From Thalassia testudinum (taxonomy: Eukaryota > Streptophyta > Magnoliopsida > Alismatales > Hydrocharitaceae), in assembly GCA_037157565.1 (NCBI GenBank), contig JAZHRO010000036.1:138748501-138812500 (forward strand): DNA of 64,000 bases, given 5' to 3'. Below are positions 1-12,058 of the stretch, one piece after another. Position 1 is the stretch's first letter. Each line of letters opens with the position of its first letter. The notes beneath the pieces are model-generated. The model was not told the DNA's origin. It did not search any database and worked only from the letters and a program-made list of their open reading frames with translations. A program made the translations under genes and the position numbers.

Positions 1-478
1 GGCTCTCTAAGAGCACTGTAGCGACAACGTTTAAGTTGTCTAATCCAAGGTAGGCGACGTCTGATTTAAAAACATTGCCTAGCGTGGAAATTGGCTTAAG
101 TGGTTCAAGCCACTGTTCATTTATTTTAGATATTGAGTAATTGATATATATGTATCTAAACTAATAAGTGATGATTTAAATCGCCATTATTTTATCTTAG
201 ATATCTTTTTGTCCTCTTCAACTCCTGCAATACTCATGTTCTCCATTGAAGATCAGTTTTGAGTAGATATTATTCATTGAATATCATTATTGATTTGATT
301 TCTTGTGCTCATTTATATATTCATTTCGATTAGTGCATGAATTGCAATACTTGCTCCCTGTGTTCGACCTTGGACTTCATTTTAGATATTCAAGTTATAG
401 GTTTTATTTGATGATTGATATTTGGGAGATTTTGCTACAGCGACGAAACACTAAAAACTCCTGAAAGCTCAATTAACA
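1..478 (+). repeat. 3' portion of the 5' LTR of element 1
   Basis: It aligns closely to 7557-8024, with scattered substitutions and one short deletion of about 10 bases near 7860. It ends in aattaaca, directly before the primer-binding site. Most of the LTR lies left of the window. Confidence 0.88.
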
Positions 479-481
479 TTT

Positions 482-499
482 TGGCATCATTGCCGAGGA
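482..499 (+). promoter_or_regulatory. Primer-binding site of element 1, tRNA-Asp type
   Basis: TGGCATCATTGCCGAGGA lies three bases after the LTR end. It matches the complement of the plant tRNA-Asp 3' end (TGGCGCCGTTGCCGGGGA) at 15 of 18 positions. All three differences are C-to-T or G-to-A changes, as methylated CpG or CNG decay would give. tRNA-Asp priming is usual in plant Ty3/gypsy elements. Confidence 0.8.
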
Positions 500-1702
500 G
501 CAACACACAATTCACCGCCATTCTTGTTTTACTTGATTCTATTTGAGCACTAACTTGCCCTATTTTATTTTCTTGTGATTTTGCGAGGTACATCACGAGG
601 AGATCTTCCATGAAAATCAACCACTCCCAACGTAGGTAATCTCTCTTCATCCCTAATCTCCTAGTCCTTGGAAGAGAGAAAAGGAAACGAAACTAATTAA
701 GATTCATCTACCTTACTTTTCTAGTAAACATCACTTAAAAAGGCAAGTTTCCTGATTTGCAGAAAAACTCATATCTGATTAAAGTCATGACGATTTTGGT
801 TATAGATCCCCACCCTATTTCCTGTACCTATTAGGGATTACGCTTAATTTCTTATCACCTTGGACCACGCACCTCTTGTTTGAAGTCCAAGGTGAACATT
901 TTTAATATCAAATTGGACTTGAAATAAAGCCAATTAGGGTTCCTACTCTAGGGTTTTGAGGTGTTAGCTCACATTTTTCCTGCATAAAAGGAAAGTTACC
1001 TTCCCACATCTATGTGCTACCCAAACCTGTGCTTGAAAAGATCTAACTAGAAGAACACTAAAATAAGGCTCTAATTTCACTTGAACCTTAAAAATTGTGA
1101 ACCTAATAACTTGAGAGTCAATTCAGGGTGATTTCTGGATCTTGACCTAGATTTCATTCTTCATCTTTTAGTACAGGTCAAGTGAAGCTGGTCTACTTTG
1201 TGGGCTAATCAACCTCCAAATTAGGTCACAAACTGAATCAATTTCTAAATCAAGTAAAATCAAAGGCACAAATTAGGCTAAAATTGGTAGACTTAAGGTT
1301 TTAAGTTCAGACATTCCAATCTACTTGGAATCGCAGTGACAAGGAACGTCGAATGGAGGAAACCCTGTAACCTGCGTGGACGCTCTACCATGTAGGGGTC
1401 TTTGCAGGACTCTCCCTTCCTAGCTACCCAAGTAATTCTCGGGTGTGTGGATTTCTGATTTAGAGGTATCATTTGCCTCGAAACAGCCTTAGTCATCCAA
1501 AATTCTTTGTGTGGCTTGATTGGATTCAATTCATATCCAGTCCCTCATCCCTTCTATAGAGCACATACACAGGAAAGGTCATTAGGTTGTTAACCTAAGA
1601 GACCTCATTAAATCTTCTATGGGATTTCTAATTCTGATCTAATCAACTCCAATCTAAATTTGATCTTGATTCTACATCCTGATTCCACCACTTGATTTGA
1701 AA
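500..1702 (+). other. Untranslated leader of element 1
   Basis: No reading frame here looks coding. The segment 1319-1470 resembles the leader of element 2 (minus strand, 32291-32425). Both share a CTACTTGGA start, a GTGACAAG-AA-GTCG core and a later CC-AGTAATT block. Confidence 0.55.
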
Positions 1703-3910
1703 ATGCAACCTGGAAATTTAGGAAGACCAATTGGAAAACCTATGTCCCAAATGACTATCAAAGATAAGATGATTGAGGCTACCTATAGAAACCATGAAGA
1801 ATATTAAGGAGCCTTAGATATGGACATTTTTTCAAAAATAGCAAACCACATTATGAACCGTATCGAGATAATGCTGACACGAATAAACCACGGTTCAACC
1901 CAGTATGATCTCTTAGCAAAACACATTGAATTGGTGAAATTACACAACAACGATTGTCTGCAATATTGGTCAAATCCTTCATTTTCAAAAGAACTCCGGA
2001 ATCCTTTAGAGAAATGGGGAAAATTGCCGAATACATTATATAAAACCATTGATAAAAAATACCCATCAAAAGTCAATAAGACATCTTGGAGTAATTCTAG
2101 TGATCTACACAATTTTCCAAATCTTGAGTTTGATGATCGAAATTGTTGTAGACTCCCAACCCAAATGGAATTTGATTCAAATTATGTATAGACTGATATG
2201 CCTGATCTTGAGATGGGTTGGGAGGATCCAATTGCAAGTGTTCCCGATTCTGAACCAGCCTTAGAAGATCTTGAAGCTGGTCCATCAAGCCTTGATTTCC
2301 CCAACACCTGCGATGATGAGCTTCAAACAGAACTTCTCGAGAGTGTAAATCCCGAGCCTTATGCTGTTAAGGTGATTCTCAAGAATAGTTCTGACATCCC
2401 AATAGAGCCCAGCCTAGATTCTAGTGATCCAATCCTTACCCTTAACCTAGAATCTGGATTCAAGCCTATTTAGGATAATCATGAGGTCCAAAGTGATAAG
2501 AGTTAAATTTTGAATTGGAATTATGATTCTGGGCCTATATTTGAGGAATACACCTCTCCAACCTCCTCAGAGACACAAATTGATCTCTCGGAAGTCACAT
2601 CGATTTATTATACAAAATTTGAGGAGTTAGAAGAGTTGGGAATCGATTGGGTCTACCCTAGAAGCGAAGAACTTGAGCCCATGCCTAATAAGGACACCTC
2701 TTTGACCTCAGAATTTGAAATTAGGTTAGATCCAAGTCAGGTTGATAATTCTACACATCTTGATTCGTTACGTGGTGGAACTTCCGATCTGGAATCAAGT
2801 TCAGAACATGACCTTCGCAAATTCTCCGATGATTTAGAATCCTACTCTAATTTCAGAGAACCTTTGTTTCCTGACATCTATGAACCAGTTTACAACCTCA
2901 GCATCCCTAACTCATTCTTCGACTCTGACTCTAAGGTCCCTAATCCCAAGATCATTGATTCAACATCAGGTTCCATTGAGGTGGAATCATTCCTTTTTTA
3001 TCTACAGGAATCAGAAATAGTAAGTGCCGAGAGTGTCTACAATCCAGAGTTTTAATCTTTTATTTACTCAGATTTCCATGACCTTATAAGCACTCTCCAG
3101 GCATTTACATTTGATTTTGATGGGCATTATGAGGACTCTCTAGATGTACCCACCTTTGAATCCTTTCTAGAGGAGTCCTCAACACACACAGTTCTCATTG
3201 AAGCCACCTCTTCTGATCCACATATAGAGCCTTCCAAAACCTATTCCCAACCCCGACCCACCACCGGAATCAACTTCTACTCTGATTCACCTCTCTCTGA
3301 TCCAGTTGCATATGATTCTCTTCCATTTGTTGATCAGGTTTCGGACTATGATCAGATCGATAATCACTTCCCATCCTTTTCTGATCCTACTAATAAGGTT
3401 CCTACACCTTTTATTGCTTCATTCTCTTTTAAGGATCCCTACTCTGACCAGACTAATTGGACTCAGCCAAACCAACGATTCTCACTGCCATATCTGTTTG
3501 AACCACAAAATACCTGGTGGGCTCCGCATCTATTGATTCACATCCATGAACCCACCAGATTGATTGGGTTTGGGCTGCATCATCAGCCTGTAGATCTGAA
3601 CAAGCACCTAGTTGGACTAATCAGGCTATTGATCAAGGTGCTTGTTCTACAACACTCATTTGATTTGACCACCCCTTCTCCTTGACCACCTTCTACTTGG
3701 CTGAAGGCATTGAATTTAGCGCTTAACGGGAGGCAACCAGTCATTTCAAAAACTCAAGACCCTTCTGATCATCTTTTGAGCTACACTCCTATTGCACTTT
3801 TGAGTTCAGTGTTAGAACAGCCGACTCCACCTTTGGTATTGGAATCAAAGCTTGAAATCGTCCGCAACAGTCATCCTGACCCGTTCACCCACCCTTTAAA
3901 CCTGTTCTAA
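1703..3910 (+). pseudogene. Decayed acidic open reading frame of element 1, function unknown
   Basis: One frame runs for about 736 codons from the ATG at 1703 to the TAA at 3908-3910. It is broken only by stops at 1805, 2189, 2471, 2504, 3053 and 3683, with no frameshift. The product is rich in Ser, Asp, Glu and Pro. Many segments are strongly acidic (for instance the EELEELGIDW region near 2620), while the first 160 codons are more basic. I see no zinc knuckle, DTG/DSG protease site, reverse transcriptase motif or integrase motif. Near the end a GRQP motif lies at about 3728-3739, and its DNA matches the same place in element 2. Position and composition fit a gag-derived or accessory protein of a gypsy element whose pol has been lost. 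It could instead be a lineage-specific non-enzymatic protein. I am sure of the frame and unsure of the role. Confidence 0.6.
3713..3739 (+). other. Conserved GGGAGGCAACC block at the end of the element 1 frame
   Basis: The block reads agcgcttaacgggaggcaac. Element 2 carries a near copy on the minus strand at 30071-30097, in the same place relative to its post-ORF motif. In element 1 it codes for part of the NGRQP motif. Confidence 0.6.
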
Positions 3911-3947
3911 CCCACGAACCAAGCTGATTTCACACCCTCCAGTTTAC

Positions 3948-3981
3948 AATGAGGACGTTGCAAAACTTAGGCATAGGAGTG
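3948..3981 (+). other. Purine-rich post-ORF motif of element 1
   Basis: A GAGGAC-TTG core is followed about 7 bases later by CTTAGGCATAGGAG. Close relatives occur in element 2 (minus, 29921-29966) and element 3 (minus, 43065-43101). The second half resembles the true polypurine tract beside each 3' LTR, so this may be a second, internal plus-strand priming site. Confidence 0.55.
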
Positions 3982-5320
3982 TTAAAGTGCAAACATATGA
4001 AAACTCAAATGCTCCCAAAAGTTCTCACAAAAAAAAATACATATTCAAAAAGCCAAAAAAATAAAAAAAATAATTTAAAAAAAACAAAAAAATGGAAAGG
4101 GGAGGAAAATTTTGAAAATTGACTGCATATCATTCTTAAGGAGAAAATGAGAAGGAGATTTAAAATGTCAAAAAGAGCAACAATTTAAAAACAAAAATGA
4201 TAGTCATTAGCACTTGATCATGGAAATTACTTAAGTTCTACACCTAATCAAAAGAAAAATTAACTCCTGAAATAACAGAAAGACATGAAGCTTAGTATGA
4301 GTGCTGATCTTAGGCCTCTTGGGGTTATTTTAGGGATTAAACATTCAAGTATTTGTTAAGATCTGAATAATCCTCAAGAGGTTAAGGAAAATGCAAATCT
4401 TATGTATTAGGTCTAAAGCTTAGGGATTATTCAGCCCCGTTAACTGACTTCTAGTTTGCATGACTCGGTAACCTAAGCACACTAATCCACACACCAGTCT
4501 GGTTCAGTGCGCTTAATAATGAAAATCATGCAATAGCATTTACTCAGTTCTAAAAAAAAAAGCTACCTAGATTAGGAGCGACTTAAAAACACAAGTTGGT
4601 TTGGACAAGTTCCCAGTGCAGAGGGGTGGAAAATTTCCCTTGAAGATGTGCAATAACATATCGTCTCCTTGGTACTTGTCTTTTAGGATATCTAAATATC
4701 CTACTGAGGGCATGTAAGCATGTTGTGCTGATTCAGGTGCCATGGGCAGGATTATCCCGAAATATCGATCGCTAGGGCCTGAATTTAGCTACAGAACGCC
4801 ATGGACGACATTATCTTGAAGTGTTGAAAGCCAGGGTTCTGGGGGTTGCCATGGGCGGTGTTATCCCGAAGCATTGATTGCCAGGGACCCTGCGAGGATT
4901 GATGGTGGGAACAAGGAATATGATATAGACTGTGTTTAGGGTCAATCCGAGGCTAGAAAAATAATCAAGAAAAAATGAGAGAAAGCTCTCCAAAAATGCA
5001 AAGAAATTCTTCTATCCCTCTCTCTTACAAAAATGCATTGCAAATTGAACCTGGACTAATCATGTTAAAAGTACGGGTGCTTTAACCACTGGATTCAACA
5101 AACCTTTGGATAGTTTTTGCGAACCTTAGAAACCCTCACGACAGACTGAGGCTAAAGCTAGTCAAGTTTGGATCTTGATTGGCATTTGAGTATCTCTAGG
5201 CCTATTATTAGTATTCTGACCTAATTTCTAAAGAGAAGAATAAATCAGGGCTCTGAACATCAATGCATGGTCTAAAACTCTAGTTCTTTTCATAAGAATT
5301 TGCTAAGGGACTAGCAAAAG
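3982..5320 (+). other. Non-coding 3' region of element 1
   Basis: There is no coding frame. 4027-4095 is an A-rich run. 4739-4900 holds three imperfect copies of a 50-59 bp unit. The remainder resembles no other part of the window that I can align by eye. Confidence 0.5.
4739..4900 (+). repeat. Three imperfect tandem units of 50-59 bp in element 1
   Basis: Units start at about 4739, 4798 and 4848. Each begins with GCCATGG, has a central TTATC(C/T)(C/T)GAA and ends with a (C)AGGG block. Confidence 0.6.
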
Positions 5321-5335
5321 TTAGGCATGGGGTTA
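5321..5335 (+). promoter_or_regulatory. Polypurine tract of element 1
   Basis: TTAGGCATGGGGTTA directly precedes the 3' LTR and follows a CTAAGGGACTAGCAAAAG block. The same pair of blocks borders the LTRs of elements 2 and 3 on the minus strand (28373-28400 and 41236-41262). Confidence 0.75.
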
Positions 5336-8024
5336 TGATGATAACGTCATCATCATCCATAACTAGCTTTAATTATTCATAATCAACAGACAAATTCTCC
5401 TACATAACCATTGAAGAGCCATAATTCATTGTATATCCTTTCTGAGAGACATACATTAAATCAAGGGTAAATATGCAGTTTTAACATCATATCATAAATG
5501 TAGAACAATCATGGGTTTTTCCATGGGTTTATTAAAGGTCAAATGTGCACTAAAGTCTAACAAGAGGGTTCGTGCAGATAGAAACGGGTTTTCACGCATT
5601 TCAAGAATTAATGGACATCTGAAATTCTAATTTCAAACCTGCTTAATTAATTGAGGTTATGGTCATGATAAAATTCACCTAAACATTCTAAAAATCATAT
5701 AAAAATATTCTATAAGGCTTGGTACCCTTGATTTAACCATCTAAACCTATTTTGACTTAAAACAAAGTCTCAGATGGAAAGTTGCCCTAATTTAGGTTTC
5801 TACGCAAATTACCCATTCAAACTTGGTTAAAAAATAAATCCAACTTCACCATCAGATTTCTTGGGTCCACATTAGGTTTGTAATAAAATTTGGGCCCAAT
5901 TAGAGATCATCTTCACCTAGTTTACATACCAGTCCAGTCTAACTCTTTTTTTTACACACACACCCCTGGCTTTTTGAATTATTTATGAATAGGTCCCTAA
6001 GTTTGTCATATTCTTTACATATTAGTCCCTCTTCCATTATCGCAGAGGAACTCCTACTCCGGCAACCTTCAATCAGAGATTTCTCTCTGATTTCTTGATG
6101 AATCTCTCTCAAAATAGAAAGGGAGATCCCTTATGAAATCCTCTTCCATTTGAGCCACGCATTGGGCTCTGAATTCTACTCAAAACCTAATGTGAACCTT
6201 TCAAATGTTTGGGTCTCCTTGTCGAGCAAGAACCACGTGCTTCCAAGCTTGGTTTCCAAGCTTGGAAAGCTCCAATGAAACCTATAAAAGGTTCCCTGAG
6301 GTCGAGTCAACCTCCTTAGCTTGGTTTGAAGGTCGGATATCCCCTTCTTCCCTTCTCCCTAACCTCCATCTTCACCAACTTCGACTACCCTCCTCGACTA
6401 CCTTCTTCACCGTCCACCACGTACAATAGGCAGTGGCTCCTTCATCCTCAACTTCTTCCACGCATCGCAATACCAGCGAGCACCACTTACCTCCCCTTGT
6501 CATCATCGCTTCGCCCATCGAAGACTTCATCCCCTCCAAGTCCGGCATACCACTGGCAATGACCTACCTTCCCTTTCGTCCATTAGATTTAGGATAGTTA
6601 GCTTCCTCTAGCTCCATAGGTTAGCTTAAAACTCCTAAACCCTAGTTTCGACCCACACTACTGTTGTTCACTGTCATCTCCTTCATCTCCGGCCACACCT
6701 TTGGTGAGTCCACCCCACCTCCACAGGCCACCGAACACCTCGCCGTCAAGTCCACAAGTTCCACCATACGCCTCCGCACAAAACCCCTCTACCTATTTGC
6801 CATTCTGTCCACCCATAAGTGCCACCAAATAAGCCGCCTTCACACAGTCTCCTCCGCCTTCGCCAGCCACCTACAACCACCCTCGCAGCATGCCACCGAC
6901 ACCAACACCCTCACCGCTTCCTTGCGACACTATTGAACCATTTAACGAGGGCCTTTGAGCCCATATTGATGTTTTCAGGTATACGCCATTCGTCGCCACC
7001 GCCGCTTCCATCTCCGACAACATTCAAGCTCCTACAGCAGCAATAGCACCTGATTCAACTCCAGGTCACGTGGAGTAGCTTCAAGCAGGTCTCCAGGTCT
7101 TCAATTGAGCGTCACTACCTGAGCTGCTGCACTAATTGGATGAGGCTTCACTGCAGTTGTACGTGAGGAAAAGCCAGTGGGTTCAGTCCCACATCGGTGG
7201 GAGAAGAATGCTTGAGAGCGCTTAAGTTGCTTTTGTGAATAGGCCTCTTCGCCTCATACATTGGGGGTGAGGTCCCCTTACCCACTCACCCCTACTCGCC
7301 TAAGCCCTCACTCCTCGACTACCACCTACACCGGTAGCCCTGGACCCGATACTGCTTAAACCTGAATACCCGATTGGCTACCCGATTATCTAAGATAAAA
7401 GAGGAGAAAGAATTTGTGAGCGGGGGAGGGGGATTTTGCTCTTCAGGGCAAACTCCCAACACTTAGTCGCTAGGAAGCTTGCAAAGACCCTTGTGTGAGA
7501 GAAGAGAAGGAAGAAGGAAAGAAAAGAGAAGAAGAAGGAAAGCTTGGAGAGGAAAAGGCTCTCTAAGAGCACTGTAGCGACGACGTTTAAGTCATCTAAT
7601 CCAAGGAAGGCGACGTCTGATTTAGAAACATTGGCTGGCGTGGAAATTGGCTTAAGTGGTTCAAGCCACTATTCATTTATTTCAGATATTGAGTAATTGA
7701 TATATACGTGTATCTAAACTAATAATTGGTGATTTAAATCATCATTATTTTGTCTTAGATATCTTTTTATCCTCTTCAACTCTTGCAATACTCATGTTTT
7801 CCATTGAAGATCAATTTTGAGTAGATATTACTCATTGAATATCATTATTGGTTTGATTTATATATTCATTTCGATTAGCGCGTGAATTACAATATTTGCT
7901 CCTTGTGTTCGACCTCGGACTTTATTTTAGATATTCGAGTTATAAATTTTATTTGCTAATTGAGCTATTTGGGAGATTTTGCTACAATGACGAAACACTA
8001 AAAACTCCTCAAAGCTCAATAAAC
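5336..8024 (+). repeat. 3' LTR of element 1, about 2.7 kb
   Basis: It starts TGATGATAACGTC after the polypurine tract and ends aataaaca, so it has TG...CA ends. Its start resembles that of solo LTR F at 43225. A probable TATA box TATAAAAG lies at 6283-6290. Reading frames at 6205-7046 and 7390-7572 have low-complexity Pro/Ser/Thr content and no homolog in the window, so I do not treat them as genes. Confidence 0.75.
6283..6290 (+). promoter_or_regulatory. Probable TATA box in the element 1 LTR
   Basis: CCTATAAAAGG sits 947 bases into the LTR, followed by pyrimidine-rich sequence from about 6340, as in many plant LTR leaders. Confidence 0.45.
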
Positions 8025-8844
8025 AGTGCTCCAAGCGAGTCCCCTTGGTCAGATGCACCAAGAGAGAGGGTAAAAAATCATTTTAGACCTTCTTCAAATT
8101 TTTTACATAAGAAATGGTTTTAGAAAAGGTAAATAAAAGTTGTAAATGTGTAGTACACATCGATGCAATTTCAACAGTACATTATTTGTGAAAAATGGAG
8201 GTCAGGAAGGTTCGGAACTGGCCAAAATACACGAAGGTATGCGAATTAGGCCTAAACCAGCTGCCACTCATGAAATCGAGTCACAACGTGTGCCCCCACT
8301 CATGTTCTGCATGCACGCATGCGCCACCACCGCAAAGATTGCAGTGGGAACCCTCGCCACTTTCCTTTTTTGAGATTAGACCCAACTTTCTAAAAACCCT
8401 ACTTTCCTTTTTTCTTGTTTTCCTTCCTCTTTCTCTTAATTTTTGGAGTCACAGATGAGGGGGTTAAGGCTTCAACTCCAAGGGACACCTTTTATAAAAC
8501 TACCACAAGAATTAGGGTTGGCAATTATGGGGAAATTACCAATAATAACCGTAGGTTTGGTTCTCCTTGCGTTTAGGTCCGTGTCAACTTGTTTTGGACC
8601 TAACTTAAGCTACATACATTGGATCCGCGTTAAATAGGTGTCGTTGGAAAGCTTGCAATGAAAGGAATCCAATAATACCCTACATAATACCCTTTTGATT
8701 AGTTTTGACCAAGAGTTGACATGAAACACTCGTTTCTTCACATTTTATGAGGCACACTTGCATTGAATCCAATGCATGTCACGGGGTTCCAAATGACCCG
8801 AACCACTCCAACATGACTCAGAATCTAGATTTTAGGGTGTTACA
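8025..8844 (-). repeat. Family D LTR fragment, minus strand
   Basis: Read on the minus strand, it starts at 8844 with TGTAACACCCTAAAATC. It then follows solo LTR D2 (56576 onward) through the TGAGTCA block, a purine-rich block (minus 8440-8380) and a CCACCGCAA-type block. It is cut at 8025 by element 1. Short frames at 8146-8637 are not supported as genes. Confidence 0.65.
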
Positions 8845-10747
8845 ATGAGGGTCATCATTAAGTTTCTTTAGCCACATAATATTAACAAAGAGAGAAAAAG
8901 AAGAAGGGAAGAAGAAAAAGGAAAGGGTGTTTTTGTGAAAAGTAGGATTGGTGAGGCCTTTCCACAATTTTCATGGCAGCGGTTAATGCCCATTTGATGC
9001 ATGGTAATGGTGAGGGGGGCCCATGCAATCGACGTGTAGCCTGGATAGGGAAGGCAAGCATTGCTTGCGTGCAAGATGGAGGAGGCATAGGGGTTTCAAT
9101 CACGCCCAACACACAAGCACACGACACATGGGTGTGACAATACAGTTTCAACAACCATGCAAGCGATTTAGCACATGAGAAGCATCGAATCCATCGGTGA
9201 TGCATGTCAAGTTGTATCCAACATGTCTCAAAACTGATTCAAGTGAATTGGACCGATTAAGGGGTATTTCAAGTTTTTTTGAGTCGTTCAAGGTCCTCCC
9301 AACTCCATTTCTCACAAATAAGTACTCGTCGAAATCTTCTCGACATGTACGTCGCGTTGGTGAGCCTTAAATTTATTTTTTCTTACTACCTTATATGCTA
9401 AAATCCTAGGAGGTTTCTAATGCTCATAAAACCCTAGTTCACAATGTGTTTAGCCTAGGACCTAACTTGGAACATGCACAAACTATGAAGACACTTGATC
9501 TATATTCATAGCCCTCAACATGCATTTTAGATTCGTTGTTACCCTTCGAAGGTGCTAGATAGAGTAGCCACCCTTTTTCTTATCATGTAGTTTTTATCGC
9601 GATTCTCGTTACGTGTAGCATCATTTTGTGTGTTTCTTGTTGCTTGCTAAGTATTAGAGTCTTCTTTTGTTTCGTTCAGACCTATTATGCATGATTGGGC
9701 ACTTAATTATTAAACCTCGATAATCATGATTGCCCTTTTACAATGGTTATTGTTTGATAGATGGTGTGAACTTAAAGATGCGTTTTTGTCTTAATAATTG
9801 TCCCGTTTTATTCCACAAAAGGTCAATGGAATTCAAATTTGATTATTCTCTTAGTGTGGCCTCCTTACCCATAAATAAATCACAGTTTCATAACATTTAG
9901 TGATTTAATGTTTTGGGCTCACAATACTTAGTAGCCATGTATAAATTACTCAAGAAACCCCAATTGAAACATTTAGTATTCTTAAATTCATAATTAAATA
10001 TTACAAATCAAATCTAAATTTCACTTGATAATGTTTATTGACCTCAATGGACAATGTAAACCACATGGAATATTGGAAACCCTAAATTAAGAATATGTTG
10101 ATGACTGACAAATGAGGTTGTATGATGGGCAACTCACGATGAATAACTGGAACCAAGGATATGTTGTCTCCTAATTCAGTTATCCAAAGAATAAAATAAT
10201 AATCTTAAGTAATGAAGGATTTATGGGGTTATGTGGACATGAATAACTAGTTCAGTCCTTACTACTCATCGATGTTTGGCTGCAGTGCCAATCTAGATTT
10301 AGATTAATTAAGTTAGTCAGGGAGTTGCTAGACTCCCTGTGGATCATAGCAAGGCTTAATGATCAACCGAGATAGAGAGGTGTAGGACTTGAGGGTTGGA
10401 GTTGGTTTTGTACTTGACTCCACCAATGAGTGGATGAATGGTTGTCTGTGAATTAACATGTCTAACTAGCATGTTTTACACCACATGATGTAGCCACCAC
10501 TTCTCCTCGCAATAATCCCAGGGTGATGGACTGGGTTGTGTAATGTGTAGTAGATACGAGGGATCCTCCTAGCCAAGAGGGTTTTTTGTATCAGTTACAC
10601 TTCTTAGAATATCTCATCAAGATGTCATCACACCTTCCTAGGTGATGAATAAATATAACAGAAGGTAATTATTGAGGCCATCACACACATAATAATTGGT
10701 GAATCAAGGTTAACCAAGATGGCTCGATAAATGGATTAACATATAAG
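8845..10747 (+). repeat. Family D LTR fragment, plus strand, left of element C
   Basis: From about 8880 it follows solo LTR D2 from about 56990, including a match of 9230-9340 to 57310-57420 and a similar order of blocks at 10280-10570 and 58160-58430. The LTR start is missing and is replaced by the inverted D fragment at 8025-8844. It continues after element C at 16913. No gene is visible. Confidence 0.6.
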
Positions 10748-11201
10748 TGTTGGAACCTTGTTCCACATCTTGTTTTGATGTTAACAAAATTATTACGAAT
10801 TAATGTTTGCCATTAAGTATTTTTCATATTTAGGTGAAGAAACAAGGCAAATAGGAAATGATGGAGGCATGATGGTGAGAAGAAAAAGATCATGTCATGG
10901 AGGAGGCAAGATGACAAGGAAGAGTCGAGGAGGAAAAGATCTTCTCCTACCTTTACTTTCTCTAGTTTAGATTTTATATTTATATATTGTACATGCCTCT
11001 TAACAAAGAATCATAACTTAGATCATAAAATCAAATAGAGATAAATTAGGATTTATGTTGCGGACATTTTCAAAGAACATAATTGAGTAAATCACTTAAA
11101 AAAGGTACTTGTTAACCCACAAGTAGCGGTACTAAAGTTTAGTATAGGTACATGTGAGTTACAGGTTTGGGTTTCTTCAAAGAAACAAACTTGTACCCTG
11201 C

Positions 11202-11357
11202 GAGTATCGGTACTCATGATAAGTACCGGTACTGGAGGTAACAAGTACCGGTACAAATGATCAGTACCGGTACAAGTGGGTTACAGATTTGTGTTAAGAG
11301 TTTGAAACCCAAATCTGGAAGCAATGAGTACCGGTACCCATACTTTAGTACCGGTAC
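11202..11357 (+). repeat. Array of the palindrome GTACCGGTAC in the 5' LTR of element C
   Basis: Perfect copies lie at 11223, 11245, 11264, 11328 and 11348. A one-mismatch copy lies at about 11203, and weaker forms lie near 11125-11155. The array ends 109 bp before the TATA box. Confidence 0.85.
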
Positions 11358-11466
11358 TAGGTAACCGTTGACTCAAAACTGAATGGCTAGAAAATTAATT
11401 TTAGCTATATGAACGTTGGGATTTAAACCCCAACATTTAGTAGACGGCCCACTAAGGTTCTAACTC

Positions 11467-11474
11467 TATAAATA
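11467..11474 (+). promoter_or_regulatory. TATA box of the element C 5' LTR
   Basis: TATAAATA in the context CTCTATAAATAAACCC. It is conserved at 16341-16348 in the 3' LTR. Confidence 0.65.
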
Positions 11475-12012
11475 AACCCTTGGACCCTTAGTTTGCACAT
11501 AAGAAATAGAGAAGAAAAATTCTAGAGCTATATTTCAAATTTCCACCATATTTTCAAGTGAAAAAGAAGAAGCTTGTCATTCACTTTCTCTACATTCTTG
11601 CAAGCTCAACGATGTGTTTTTCTCACGCATCTACGAAGCGATTCACGTCCATCTTAGGCTCTCAAATTGGTATTCATTTTAATTATTGTTGGGAGGCATA
11701 AGAATTCTTGTTGTAAGAGTTCTTTTTCTTACACCAATTCTTATTTGTATTTTGAGCTTAGTGCTCGTTGGGTTGTAACAAACCCGTTAATTACCTCGAT
11801 TTAGTAAATTGATCCCTCGGGGTTGAGGGAATTGGGTTAAAAATCCTAAGCTAGGAGGCTTAGGTAGTAGAGTACCCAAGTGAGTGGGGAACCACTATAC
11901 ATCTTATGCCAATTTTTGTGATTGTATTTTGTGCAAATCTTTTTTGTATTACTAACATTTTGTTTAAATATTTGTGCGCGTAGCCGTATTCCATATTTTA
12001 GATCTTATCAAG

Positions 12013-12024
12013 TGGTATCAGAGC
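12013..12024 (+). promoter_or_regulatory. Primer-binding site of element C, initiator Met-tRNA type
   Basis: TGGTATCAGAGC, two bases after the LTR, is the usual plant copia primer site. Confidence 0.9.
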
Positions 12025-12058
12025 CCGATTGCAAGAAGATATAACAACTCGACATGCG

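Larger units (their letters stand above)
1..8024 (+). mobile_element. Element 1: non-autonomous Athila-related LTR retrotransposon, cut by the left window edge
   Basis: The first 478 bases repeat at about 7557-8024 with the same ending, so they are the end of the 5' LTR and the end of the 3' LTR of one element. The order is 5' LTR end, tRNA-Asp primer site, a leader, one decayed acidic reading frame (1703-3910), a purine-rich post-ORF motif, a non-coding stretch, a polypurine tract at 5321-5335 and a 3' LTR. No protease, reverse transcriptase, RNase H or integrase is visible, so the element depended on proteins made elsewhere. Its leader, post-ORF motif and polypurine tract resemble those of elements 2 and 3, and element 3 encodes Athila pol. 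The left end and left TSD lie outside the window; the right flank begins gtgct. Confidence 0.85.
10748..12010 (+). repeat. 5' LTR of element C, 1263 bp
   Basis: It starts TGTTGGAACCTTG and ends AGATCTTATCA. It is repeated at 13924-16912 once the A1 insertion is removed, giving about 1290 bp. It holds the GTACCGGTAC array and the TATA box described separately. Confidence 0.92.

Noticed and set aside
6205..7046. Pro/Ser/Thr-rich frames that could be a cell-wall-type protein
   Set aside because: They overlap in different frames inside the element 1 3' LTR and look like pyrimidine-rich LTR leader.
7183..7220. TRIM or Cassandra-type element from the CCCACATCGG phrase
   Set aside because: No 5S-like promoter or short direct LTR pair; the phrase lies inside a 2.7 kb LTR and recurs in LTR F.
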